NCBI GenBank assembly: GCA_001872545.1
Contig: MNWN01000039.1
Span: 404 to 48,799, forward strand
DNA: 48,396 bases
DNA from: Parcubacteria group bacterium CG1_02_58_44
GTDB lineage: Bacteria; Patescibacteriota; Patescibacteriia; SG8-24
Direction: 5' to 3'
The notes under the pieces were generated by a model. That model made no database searches and was not told where the DNA came from. It was given only the letters and a program-made list of their open reading frames with translations. The translations under genes were made by a program, and so were the position numbers. This document shows positions 8,626 through 18,040 of the stretch, piece by piece (the stretch's first letter is position 1; each line of letters opens with the position of its first letter).

Positions 8626-9840
8626 TCAGCGGAGCCGCAGCTCGTTCAGCATGCCCGAGCCGCGGTCGGTGAAGAGCAGCTTGCTGTGGTCGGCGGTCAC
8701 CATGATGCTGCCGACGGTGTGGTTGCCTTCGGGGATGGCCACTTGGGTCTGCAGGCCGGTAGTCAGGTCGATGCCGATGATGTCGTCCGGAGTCGAGTCG
8801 GCGACGGTCGGCTGCAGCCCGGCGCCGCGCGGCAGGTCGCGCGGTACCGCGCAGTACAGCATGTTCGTTCCGGCGAAGGTGCACTTGTCGGACCAGGTAT
8901 TGACGTTGAGCATGCGGCGATTGAGGCCGATGTCGTCGCCGGAGGCGTCGACTATCCATAGCTGCGGCTTGTAGTCGGAAAGGGAACCGGCTACGGAGTA
9001 GAGCAGCCGTTCGCCGTCCGGTGCCCAAGACGGGCGGAAGTCCAGGCCGTCCACCATGATGGAGCGGAAGTTCTCGTGGTTCTGGCCCAGGAAGAAGACC
9101 TCCTGTCCGTCGACTCCGCGCTTGTCGCCGGTGGTGGCCGTGGCTACGATCTGGTTGTTGGGGGACCAGGCGACCTGCACCTTGTCGGCGTTGTTGCCGA
9201 GCTCCTGGATCGGGCGGGCATTGGAGCCGTCCGGACTGGAGATGATCAGGAACCGGTTCGCCGGATCGAGGCCGATGCTCTTGGCCACTATGCTGCTTCC
9301 CTGCGGACTGAAGTCGAAGTCCTGCCAATGCTTGGGCAGCGTCACCTGTTTGTCGGAGTTGAAGTCGTAGAAGATGTTGGAACCGTCCGGATATTCGATG
9401 ATGGCCGTGTCTCCCTTGGGCGAGAAGCTGGCCTGTTCCACGTTGAAGAAGGTCTTGCCCGAGAGCTGCTGGATAGTGCCGTCGGACAGCACCCGATAGA
9501 ACTTGCCGTCGTTGCGGTTGTAGTAGTTGAGGTCGCCCAAGCTTGTCAGCATGGCGCCGGACGTCGGCACCGGGGCTATGGTGGTCACTTTGGTCAGTCC
9601 GCCGGACGCCACCGGCGAGACTTGTGCGTTCGGCAGGCCGGTTTCCGTGCCGGTCGGCGTTCCGGTCGGCGTTCCTGGTTGGGCCGACGGCAGCCCGCCG
9701 GGTGCGACATTGACGAGGTCTTCGCCTCCGGGCGGAATCTCGGCCGGAGACAGCGGACCGAATACGATTCGGTAGAGTGCGAAGCCGATTCCGACGGTCA
9801 CGGCCAGGAACAGCAGGACGAGTCCTATTTTCTTGATCAT
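8626..9840 (-). CDS. Membrane-anchored TolB/PD40-like beta-propeller protein
   Basis: N-terminal TM; repeated blades such as FSPKGDTAIIEYPDGSN, WSPNNQIVATATTGD, WAPDGERLLYSVAG. Confidence 0.7.
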   Translation of the reverse strand: MIKKIGLVLLFLAVTVGIGFALYRIVFGPLSPAEIPPGGEDLVNVAPGGLPSAQPGTPTGTPTGTETGLPNAQVSPVASGGLTKVTTIAPVPTSGAMLTSLGDLNYYNRNDGKFYRVLSDGTIQQLSGKTFFNVEQASFSPKGDTAIIEYPDGSNIFYDFNSDKQVTLPKHWQDFDFSPQGSSIVAKSIGLDPANRFLIISSPDGSNARPIQELGNNADKVQVAWSPNNQIVATATTGDKRGVDGQEVFFLGQNHENFRSIMVDGLDFRPSWAPDGERLLYSVAGSLSDYKPQLWIVDASGDDIGLNRRMLNVNTWSDKCTFAGTNMLYCAVPRDLPRGAGLQPTVADSTPDDIIGIDLTTGLQTQVAIPEGNHTVGSIMVTADHSKLLFTDRGSGMLNELRLR

Positions 9841-9975
9841 AATGGGCAGTTATTTATTGGGGTTCTGGACTATGGCGTCTTCGGGTAGTGTCCCTGCGAC
9901 TGGGAGGCACGCTGGACGAAGGCGACTCGGTTCAGGCTCCTAATGGCTGCCGGATATCATATGCTAGACGATGCC

Positions 9976-10620
9976 TCAGCTTGAGGCCGCCTCGCCGATC
10001 ACGCCCACGACCAATCCGATCAGCAGTAAGATCAGGATCAGCACCGCCAGGTAGAGCATCGACAGTACGATCAGCCCCAGCCACTCGAAGGCGTTGAAGG
10101 TGCGCAGCCATTTGATCTTGAGCCAGTGGGCGCCGGTGACCCAGATCCAGCACAGCAGTAGGCAGCAGGGGACCGTGAAGAACGGATCCTCGCAAAGCAC
10201 CGAGTAGGCGGTGAAGAGCAGCAGCCAAGGTCCATACTTGTTGGCGATGCCCCAGAGCGATTTGGCCGTCCCCATAACGCCTTCATTGGCGAAATTTTGG
10301 GCGACTTTGCTCGCCTCGTCGGCCGCCATTTTGCCGATGCCGACACCTGAAGCGATTTTGGCGGCCGCTCGGGCTGTCTCAATCGAGGAGGGGCCTTCTC
10401 TCACCGCGGCGGCGGCGTCGCCGGCCTTGCTGTCGGGCATTGGCCGGTAGCTCGAACCGGCGGATTTCATCGCGCCAGAATCGAAAGTCGAAGCCGCGGC
10501 CGTCGCTCCCGGACCCGGCAGGTTGAGTCCGCCGGACAGCGAAGAGCCCAGCCGTCCTCGTTCCAGACGGCGGGCCCAGTTCTGTTCCTGCGATGGATTT
10601 TGGTCGTTAGGCTTTGGCAT
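9976..10620 (-). CDS. hypothetical membrane protein
   Basis: ORF 9976..10743; likely Met at 10620 (MPKPNDQNPSQEQ), overlapping the clpC 3' end; C-terminal hydrophobic helices. Confidence 0.7.
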   Translation of the reverse strand: MPKPNDQNPSQEQNWARRLERGRLGSSLSGGLNLPGPGATAAASTFDSGAMKSAGSSYRPMPDSKAGDAAAAVREGPSSIETARAAAKIASGVGIGKMAADEASKVAQNFANEGVMGTAKSLWGIANKYGPWLLLFTAYSVLCEDPFFTVPCCLLLCWIWVTGAHWLKIKWLRTFNAFEWLGLIVLSMLYLAVLILILLLIGLVVGVIGEAASS

Positions 10621-13204
10621 CGGCTTTGACTTTCTTCTTGCTGACCGTCTTGGTCGTCGCCGGCTTCTTGGCCGCCGTGTTCCGGCGCAGTTTCCTGACC
10701 ACGACCTTCTGTCCGTCGGACTCCAGCCGCAGGCTGTCGCCACGACCGAAGTCGTCCGAGAGCACTCCCTTGGCCAGTGGACTTTCTACCAGTTCCTGTA
10801 TCTGCCGGCGGACCGGCCGGGCGCCGTAGAGCGGGTTGTAGCTGCGTTCGGCCAGCAGGTCGAGTGCCTGTTCGTCGGCCGCGAGCTTCAGTCCGTAATC
10901 GGCCGACAGACGTTCGGACAGCTCGCCGATCTGCAGGGCGACGATTTTTTTCAGGTCAGGCTGCGACAGCGGCCGGAACATCACCACCCGGTCGATGCGG
11001 TTCAGGAATTCGGGCCGGAAGGAACGCTCCAGCTCGCCGGTGATGGCCGCCCGCGTCTCGTCGACGTCTGGTTCGCCTGCCTTCTCGCCGGAGGAGAAGC
11101 CGATGCTGCCGCCGCTCTTCATTTCGCCGGCGCCGACGTTAGAGGTCATGACGATGATCGTGTTCTTGAAGTTGATCTTGCGTCCGGTCGCATCGGTGAT
11201 GTGCCCGTCCTCGAGGATCTGCAGCAGCAGGTTGTGCACGTCGGGGTGGGCCTTCTCGATCTCGTCGAACAGGACCAGCGAGTGCGGCTTGCGTTTGACC
11301 ATGTCCGTCAGCTTAGTGCTTTCGCGGTAGCCGACGTAGCCCGCCGGCGCGCCGATCAGCTTGGACATGTTGAAGCCTTCGGAGAACTCGGACATGTCGA
11401 TGCGAACCAGCGCATCGGGGTCGTGGAGCACCTCCTCGGCCAGCAGCTTGGTCAGCTCGGTCTTGCCCACGCCGGACGGTCCGAGGAACATGAAGGAGGC
11501 GAGCGGGCGGTCTGGGTTGGCCATGCCGGCCTTGGCGCGGCGGATCATCTCGGCCACGGCCGCGACGGCGTCTTCCTGACCGACGATGCGCCGGCCGAGC
11601 CTGTCTTCCAGTCCGAGCAGGCGGGCCTTCTCCTCGGTCAGCATGTCGTGCAGGGGAACGCCGGTGGCCTGCGAGACGATCTCGGCGATGTCCTTGCGGC
11701 CGATCTTGACCGTCGGCTTTTTTGACTTGGATTTGGTGCCGGAAACGAGCTTCTTGAGCTCTTGAGCCAATTTTTCCTCTTCACCTTTCAGCTTTAGTGC
11801 CTCGATGAAGTTCTCGCCCTGCACTGCTTTGTCCTTGCGCTGCCGGACCTTCTCCAGCTCGCTTTCGACCCGGACGGCCTTGAGCCGGATCGAGTTGCCT
11901 CCCTGCGAGACGTGCGCGCGGGCGGCAGCCTCGTCGATCAGGTCAATTGCCTTGTCCGGCAGGAAACGGTCGGTCAGGTATCGTTCCGACAGCTCGACGG
12001 ACGCGTCGATGGCCTCGTCGGTGATGGTCACGTCATGGTGCTTCTCGTAGCGGCTGCGCAGTCCGCGCAGGATCTGCCCGGTCGCGTCGACTGACGGCTG
12101 GTCCACGGAGATCGCCTGGAAGCGCCGCTCCAGCGCGCCGTCGCTCTCGATGTGCTTCTTGTATTCGGCGATGGTAGTGGCTCCGATGCAGCGCATCTGT
12201 CCGCGGGCCAGTGCCGGCTTGAGCAGGTTGGCGGCGTCCATCGAGCCGTTGGTCGATCCGGCCCCCATGATGTTGTGCAGCTCGTCGATGAACAGGATCA
12301 GGTCCGGATTGGCCTTCATTTCCTCGGTCATCTGCTTGATGCGGCCCTCGAACTCGCCGCGGTAGATCGTGCCGGCGACCATCAGCCCCAGGTCCAGGGA
12401 TAGGATGCGCTTGTTGGCCAGCAGCTCCGGTACGTCTCCTTCGACGATTTTCTTGGCCAGTCCCTCGATGATGGCGGTCTTGCCTATGCCTGGTTCGCCC
12501 AGGAGCACCGGATTGTTCTTGTTGCGGCGGCAGAGCACCTGGATCATCCGCTCTATCTCCTGGTCGCGGCCGATGACCGGGTCGATGCCGCGCTGTACCT
12601 CCGGGTCGGTCAGGTCGACGGTGAAGAACTCGAGGGCCGGCGTCTTCGGTTCCTGCGTCTCCAGGCCGACCGTTACCTGATTCTCCTTCGTCTTGATTTC
12701 GCGCGTCGGAGCCTTGCCCGACTCGAACGTCTCCGTGATCTCGGGGAAGCGTGAAGTGCTGTTCAGCGTAGTGCTGACCTGGCCGAGCAGTGCCGACTGG
12801 TCGATGTCCTGATCGGAAAGGATGGCACAGATAACCGGAGAGCTGATCTCGAGCAGACCGAAGAGCAGATGTTCGGTGCCGACGTAGCGGTGCTGGTTGG
12901 AGTTGGCGGTCATGACGGCCTTCTCAACGGCCCGCTTGGCCTCGGCCGACAGGCGGGGAGAGGCGACCGGCCCGTCGGACGGCGTGAACTGATTGACTGC
13001 GACAAGCATTTGGCGCAGCTCCTCCGTGTTCAGTTCGTTCTGCCGGAGGATTTCTCCGCCCATGCTGCCGCGCTGCAGTACCATGGCTAGGAGCAGGTGC
13101 TCGGGATGGATGTTGGCCGACGACATTTCGGTGGCCAGAGAGTGGGATTTGGCTAGGGTGTTCTTGAGGTGGACCGTGAACTTGTTGAGTATTTCGGTGT
13201 TCAT
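10607..13204 (-). CDS. clpC: ClpC/ClpB-type AAA+ unfoldase
   Basis: ORF 10607..13225, likely Met 13204. Clp N domain, two Walker A motifs (GEPGIGKTAI, GPSGVGKTEL), HNIMGAG, YVGYRESTKLTD. Confidence 0.93.
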   Translation of the reverse strand: MNTEILNKFTVHLKNTLAKSHSLATEMSSANIHPEHLLLAMVLQRGSMGGEILRQNELNTEELRQMLVAVNQFTPSDGPVASPRLSAEAKRAVEKAVMTANSNQHRYVGTEHLLFGLLEISSPVICAILSDQDIDQSALLGQVSTTLNSTSRFPEITETFESGKAPTREIKTKENQVTVGLETQEPKTPALEFFTVDLTDPEVQRGIDPVIGRDQEIERMIQVLCRRNKNNPVLLGEPGIGKTAIIEGLAKKIVEGDVPELLANKRILSLDLGLMVAGTIYRGEFEGRIKQMTEEMKANPDLILFIDELHNIMGAGSTNGSMDAANLLKPALARGQMRCIGATTIAEYKKHIESDGALERRFQAISVDQPSVDATGQILRGLRSRYEKHHDVTITDEAIDASVELSERYLTDRFLPDKAIDLIDEAAARAHVSQGGNSIRLKAVRVESELEKVRQRKDKAVQGENFIEALKLKGEEEKLAQELKKLVSGTKSKSKKPTVKIGRKDIAEIVSQATGVPLHDMLTEEKARLLGLEDRLGRRIVGQEDAVAAVAEMIRRAKAGMANPDRPLASFMFLGPSGVGKTELTKLLAEEVLHDPDALVRIDMSEFSEGFNMSKLIGAPAGYVGYRESTKLTDMVKRKPHSLVLFDEIEKAHPDVHNLLLQILEDGHITDATGRKINFKNTIIVMTSNVGAGEMKSGGSIGFSSGEKAGEPDVDETRAAITGELERSFRPEFLNRIDRVVMFRPLSQPDLKKIVALQIGELSERLSADYGLKLAADEQALDLLAERSYNPLYGARPVRRQIQELVESPLAKGVLSDDFGRGDSLRLESDGQKVVVRKLRRNTAAKKPATTKTVSKKKVKADAKA

Positions 13205-13332
13205 AGGGCGGTGGTGATTCTGCATTTTTTGTCGGTGATAAGATTTTGCGTCGGCCTTTTCGCTGGTGCAGTGGCGACGGAAGAGAGTCAGGGCAAGAGG
13301 GGAACGTCGGTTCCGCTGTCGCCTCGGCGCTC

Positions 13333-14229
13333 TTACGCTCCGGTCGGACCGGACATTCGGTGCAGGGCGGCGATGCGGCTCTCGATAGGCGGATGGGTCG
13401 AAAAAAGGGAAGCTGACATGCGTCCGGAGAACGGGTTGGCAATGAATAGGTGGGCCGTGGCGCCGGAGGCCGACTGCATCGGCTGGGACTGCACCTGGAT
13501 CTTCTGCAGGGCCCGGGCCAGTCCATTAGGGAAGCGGGTGATCAGCGCAGCCGAAGCGTCGGCCAGGTATTCGCGCCGTCTGGAGACGGCCAGCTTGATG
13601 AGCTGGGCCACCAGCGGGGCGATCAGCATCAGGATCAGGCCGATGATCACCGCCGCCCCGTTGCCGTCTCCGTTGCGTCGCCTCCGTCCGCCCCAGACGA
13701 ACGACCGCATCGCCAGGTCAGCGACGATGACTATCGTTCCGGCCAGCACCATCACGAGCGTCATGACCCGGATGTCGTAGTTGCGGACATGCGACAGCTC
13801 GTGCGCCAGCACTCCCTCCAGCTCCTCGTTCTCGAGCAGTCGGATCGCACCGGTCGTGACCGCGATCGAGGAGTGCTTCGGGTCGCGTCCGGTGGCGAAA
13901 GCATTGATTGCCGGGTCGTCGATGACGTGGACCCTGGGCATCGGCGTGCCGGTCGTGATGCAAAGGTTCTGGACCATTCTGACCAGATAGGGATTGTCTT
14001 TCTCCGAAACCTCGTGCGCACCGGACATGGACAATGCTAGACGGTCGCCGGAGTAGAATCCGACGACCGCCGTGACGATAGAGTACCCCGCGGCCAGGAT
14101 CAGGTAGAGGCCGCCGCCTTCGAGCAGCTGATCGGCCAGCCAGCCTATGACCATCACCAGAACGCCGAAGACGGCGATCAGCAGCGCCGACTTCCTCCTG
14201 TTCGAGGCGATGAAGTCGTAAGTGGTCAT
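13333..14229 (-). CDS. htpX: M48 family metalloprotease HtpX
   Basis: HELSH zinc motif in LEGVLAHELSHVRNYDIRVM, N-terminal TMs, C-terminal STHPPIESRIAAL. Confidence 0.93.
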   Translation of the reverse strand: MTTYDFIASNRRKSALLIAVFGVLVMVIGWLADQLLEGGGLYLILAAGYSIVTAVVGFYSGDRLALSMSGAHEVSEKDNPYLVRMVQNLCITTGTPMPRVHVIDDPAINAFATGRDPKHSSIAVTTGAIRLLENEELEGVLAHELSHVRNYDIRVMTLVMVLAGTIVIVADLAMRSFVWGGRRRRNGDGNGAAVIIGLILMLIAPLVAQLIKLAVSRRREYLADASAALITRFPNGLARALQKIQVQSQPMQSASGATAHLFIANPFSGRMSASLFSTHPPIESRIAALHRMSGPTGA

Positions 14230-14273
14230 TACTTTTAATATCTATGGGCTGATCTTTTTTTAACACCCATCAC

Positions 14274-14840
14274 CTAAAACTTAACCGTCACGTTTTCGCG
14301 TTCCTGGACGTTGCCGATCTCGAAGAAGTCGTACTTCTTGAACTTCAGCTGGCCGGCGATGATGTTGTTCGGAAAGACCTGGATCTTGGTGTTGAAGTCC
14401 CGGACGTTGGCGTTGTAGAAGCGGCGGGAGGCCTGGATCTTGTCTTCCGTGTCCTTGAGATCATCCTGAAGCTGGAGGAAGTTTTGTGAGGCCTTGAGGT
14501 CCGGGTAGCTTTCGGTGACCGCAAACAGCGACTTCAGGGTCTGGGACAGCGCGTTTTCTGCCTCGGCCTTGTCCGAGAGCGACTGGGCGCCCATGGCCGC
14601 GGCACGTGCCTCCACTACCTTCTGTAGCGTGTCTGCCTCGTGGGTGGCGTATCCCTTGACTGCCGCAACCAGGTTGGGGATCAGGTCGTAGCGTCGCTTG
14701 AGCTGGACATCGATGTCCGACCAGGCCTCGTCGACCCGGTTGCGCAGCCTGATCAGGCCGTTGTAGACGGCGATGATCCAGATCGCCAGGATGATGACCA
14801 GTCCGACGACGGCCAGCAGGAAGGGAATGATTAGCATCAT
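14274..14840 (-). CDS. lemA: LemA family protein
   Basis: N-terminal TM, NRVDEAWSDIDVQLKRRYDLIPNLV, YNANVRDFNTKIQVFPNNIIA; next to htpX. Confidence 0.95.
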   Translation of the reverse strand: MMLIIPFLLAVVGLVIILAIWIIAVYNGLIRLRNRVDEAWSDIDVQLKRRYDLIPNLVAAVKGYATHEADTLQKVVEARAAAMGAQSLSDKAEAENALSQTLKSLFAVTESYPDLKASQNFLQLQDDLKDTEDKIQASRRFYNANVRDFNTKIQVFPNNIIAGQLKFKKYDFFEIGNVQERENVTVKF

Positions 14841-14992
14841 AGTTTTTTGTTGAGCGCTCCGGTTATCAGGAGCTATATTGCTTTGAGGCAGACCAGTGTC
14901 TACACTTAAAATCTACTCCCTGATTATAGGAGTTGACCGTCGTAAGGTCAAAGCAAAACATGGACCATTAAGGTAACTTTTAAACAACCATT

Positions 14993-16366
14993 ATGCCCAT
15001 TTCCTCCAAGATTTTTAAGGCCTACGATATTCGCTGTCTGTCGCCGCAGGAGCTGGACGAGGAAGGCGGATATCGCATCGGTCAGGCGGTGGTGAAGTTC
15101 ACCGGAGCGAAGACCGTGGTCGTCGGCCGCGACATGCGTCAGACTTCGCCGGAGATTTTCGCCGGACTGTCTCGCGGGATCAATTCCATGGGTGCCGACG
15201 TGGTGGACGTCGGGTTGGTCACTACGCCGATGCTGTACTTTGCCGCCGGCAACTATGACCGGTTCGACGCCGGAATCATCGTGACTGCCTCGCACAACCC
15301 TAGTGAGTACAATGGAATGAAGTTGTGCTTTGGTGACGTGCTGCCGATCGGCGGCAACACTGGCATCTACGACATCCGGGACCTGGCCTTGGCCGGACCG
15401 TACGAGCCGGTGGCCGAATCGGGCAAGGTTTCCGAACTGGACGTATGCGAGGCCTACCTGGAACGGCTGTTCCGCGACGTCGATGTCGGCCGGCTGTCCG
15501 GACTGAAGCTGGCGGTCGACATCGGCAACGGCATGGAAGGCGCGATCATCGACGACCTGCTGGCGAGGATTCCCGGACTGGCCAGCGAGATCCTCTTTAA
15601 GGATCTGGACGGCAATTTTCCCAACCATGAGGCCAATCCGCTGAAGGAGGAAACGCTCAAGGATCTGCAGGCCAAGGTACTGGAGATGGGTGCGGACTTG
15701 GGTGTGGCCTTCGACGGCGACGGCGACCGGGTCGGACTGGTGGACGAGAGGGGACAGATCATTCGGGGCGACATCATCACTGCCTTGCTGACACCGGTCG
15801 TACTGAAGACGGCACCGGGTGCGGCCGTTCTCTATGACGTGCGCGAGAGCATGGCCGTGGTCGAGGAGATCGAGCGGGCCGGCGGCCGGGCGGTCATGTG
15901 TCCGGTCGGGCACGGACTGATCAAGCCGCAGATGCGTCAGGAAGATGCGGTCTTCGGCGGCGAGCTGTCGAACCATTTTTTCTTTCGTGACTTCTATGGC
16001 TCCGAATCGTCGGATTCGGTGCTGCTGCTCATCATGAAGCTGATCGTCGAGTCCGGTCGGCCGTTGTCCGAACTGGTCGCACCACTGCTGCGCTACCATC
16101 ATTCCGGCGAGATCAATTCCCGTGTCGAGGACAAGGATGCGGTTTTGGCCGCGCTCGAACGGAAGTATGGTCCGCAGGCATCGAACGTATTGCGGATCGA
16201 CGGAGTGCGGATGGAGTTCTTCGATCCGGCCGATCCGGCCGACGACTGGTGGTTCAATGTCCGTCCCTCGAACACCGAACCCCTGCTGCGCCTGAACTTG
16301 GAGGCCAAGGATCGGGCCAAGATGGAACGAATGCGCGATGAGATGCTCGGAGTAATTCGGGGCTGA
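14993..16366 (+). CDS. phosphomannomutase/phosphoglucomutase
   Basis: KAYDIRCLSPQELDEEGGYRIG, TASHNPSEYNGMK, FDGDGDRVGLVD, FNVRPSNTEPLLRLN. Confidence 0.95.
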   Translation: MPISSKIFKAYDIRCLSPQELDEEGGYRIGQAVVKFTGAKTVVVGRDMRQTSPEIFAGLSRGINSMGADVVDVGLVTTPMLYFAAGNYDRFDAGIIVTASHNPSEYNGMKLCFGDVLPIGGNTGIYDIRDLALAGPYEPVAESGKVSELDVCEAYLERLFRDVDVGRLSGLKLAVDIGNGMEGAIIDDLLARIPGLASEILFKDLDGNFPNHEANPLKEETLKDLQAKVLEMGADLGVAFDGDGDRVGLVDERGQIIRGDIITALLTPVVLKTAPGAAVLYDVRESMAVVEEIERAGGRAVMCPVGHGLIKPQMRQEDAVFGGELSNHFFFRDFYGSESSDSVLLLIMKLIVESGRPLSELVAPLLRYHHSGEINSRVEDKDAVLAALERKYGPQASNVLRIDGVRMEFFDPADPADDWWFNVRPSNTEPLLRLNLEAKDRAKMERMRDEMLGVIRG

Positions 16367-16395
16367 TTTTCCTAGTACAGGAGGAAAAGAAGCAA

Positions 16396-16428
16396 AATGC
16401 CGCCTTTCTAGGCGGCATTGAGTTTTAT
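16396..16428. terminator. Rho-independent terminator
   Basis: aatgccgcc-tttcta-ggcggcatt followed by gagtttta. Confidence 0.85.
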
Positions 16429-16456
16429 TGGAGTCGTTGTTTTCAACAAGGTCGTT

Positions 16457-16855
16457 TTAAAGCAGATCTTTTTTCTTTGCAGTGTCGATTACCTCGTGAG
16501 GTATTTCAAATCCGGAAATTTTATCCTGCATCAGGAGGTAGCAGTTATCTTTTTTCTTTAATATTTCTCCGGCAATTCCCAAACCAACTCCAGTTTTTCC
16601 GGCTTCAACTGCACCGAATGCATCTTCCCATGATTTGAATTGTGTCGAGTCGTAACTTTCGAGGGTCGGCGTCCAAGTTTTAAAGGGTTTTCCGATTTCT
16701 TCGCCCAATTCAAGAAGGTTCTCAATTTTCTCGCGGTCAGGGGCAGCTTCAAGAATTTTTTTCTTTGCATCCGTTAGTTTTTCCGCTGTCCATCCGTGTA
16801 TGTCTTTCCATTCCTCTTTCGGTTCGTGATCGGTTAGTCTATCTATGTTAGGCAT
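16457..16855 (-). CDS. hypothetical protein (132 aa)
   Basis: Stand-alone low-GC ORF with plausible soluble protein composition. Confidence 0.6.
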   Translation of the reverse strand: MPNIDRLTDHEPKEEWKDIHGWTAEKLTDAKKKILEAAPDREKIENLLELGEEIGKPFKTWTPTLESYDSTQFKSWEDAFGAVEAGKTGVGLGIAGEILKKKDNCYLLMQDKISGFEIPHEVIDTAKKKDLL

Positions 16856-16992
16856 ACTAATTCTAGCTTAGTTATTCTTCGTTACTTTTAAAGAGTAACG
16901 AACGGGGGGGATGTCAAGTCTATGTACAGTCCGACACAAAATAGTTTTTAAGACAGTAGTGGGATCAGAACTTGTCTTTTAGCTTTTACCAT

Positions 16993-17031
16993 TTTGCTTC
17001 TGGGTCCCGGATCAAGTCCGGGACGACAAGG
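16993..17031. repeat. Palindromic intergenic repeat
   Basis: 39 nt identical to 3061-3099 (tttgcttctgggtcccggatcaagtccgggacgacaagg). Confidence 0.9.
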
Positions 17032-17245
17032 CGGGCTTTCTGTATTCCGGCTCGGAGGCCGGACGACAATTTTCTTTTTTTATCACTGCCGCTTGCCGAG
17101 GTCGAGAGGCGACAGGTATCGACGACGCAGCCCCTTAATGCGGCATTTTTTCATCGTCAAAAAACGAATTGATAAGCCTTGAAAATAAACTCGCTCGCTG
17201 TCATCATAGGTAGGTCTTACGTTAGGAAACATTCGTGTCGCAGCT

Positions 17246-18031
17246 ATGATCGGAGTATTCGATTCAGGACTGGGCGGACTGACCGTGGTGAGGGAAATTT
17301 GGCGGCAGTTGCCGGGGCGCGGTGTGGTCTATCTGGGCGACACGGCCCGGACGCCGTACGGCACCAAAAGTCGACGCCTGATTCAGGGGTATTCCCTGCA
17401 GGATGCCGATTTTCTGATTTCCAAGGGCGCGAAGGTGATAGTCGTGGCCTGCAACACTGCTTCAGCTCAGGCAGTCGAAACCTTGCGTCGTCATGTGGAC
17501 GTGCCGGTTTTCGAGGTGGTCACGCCGGCAGTAAACAGCGCCGCGGCCCTGACCAGCGGTCGGGTGGGCGTGATCGGCACGCGCGGTACGGTGCGGAGCG
17601 GAGTCTATGAGCGCAAGATGAAGCGGCTGTCGCCTCGCATCAAGGTCTTTTCTTCGGCCTGTCCGCTGTTCGTGCCATTGGTCGAGGAAGGCTGGATCAA
17701 GCGTTCCGAGACCGTTTCGATTGCAAAAGAGTACCTGCGTCCGTTACGATTACGGCGGATTGACACCTTGATTTTGGGCTGTACTCACTATCCTTTCCTG
17801 CGTTCGGTCATCCGTCAGGCGGTCGGTTCCGAGATCAGGCTGATCGATCCGGCCCACGACACGGTGGCCGAGCTCGCCGTCTACCTGAAGCAGCATCCCG
17901 AACTCGACGCGGTTCTTCGCATCAAACGCGGCACCTCGATCTATGTGAGCGATCTGACCGAACATTTCGCCTCTCTCGCCAGAGACTGGCTCGGACGCAG
18001 GCTTCGCGTCAGGTCAGCTGAGGTCGGTTAA
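17246..18031 (+). CDS. murI: glutamate racemase
   Basis: MIGVFDSGLGGLTVV, YLGDTARTPYG, VACNTASA, LILGCTHYPFL. Confidence 0.96.
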   Translation: MIGVFDSGLGGLTVVREIWRQLPGRGVVYLGDTARTPYGTKSRRLIQGYSLQDADFLISKGAKVIVVACNTASAQAVETLRRHVDVPVFEVVTPAVNSAAALTSGRVGVIGTRGTVRSGVYERKMKRLSPRIKVFSSACPLFVPLVEEGWIKRSETVSIAKEYLRPLRLRRIDTLILGCTHYPFLRSVIRQAVGSEIRLIDPAHDTVAELAVYLKQHPELDAVLRIKRGTSIYVSDLTEHFASLARDWLGRRLRVRSAEVG

Positions 18032-18040
18032 CGAATATTT

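Noticed and set aside
10523-11725. 400-aa plus-strand ORF opposite clpC
   Set aside because: Antisense to conserved ClpC motifs; no family features.
14948-16102. 384-aa minus-strand ORF opposite the phosphomannomutase gene
   Set aside because: Shadow ORF; the plus frame has all enzyme motifs.
17085-17155. Possible small RNA (tgccgc...gcggca then T-run) before murI
   Set aside because: Could be a simple terminator or degraded repeat; no recognisable RNA family signature.
16972-17172. Small ORFs at 16972-17182 (66 and 62 aa)
   Set aside because: They run through the palindromic repeat and end near a terminator-like sequence; unlikely to be genes.
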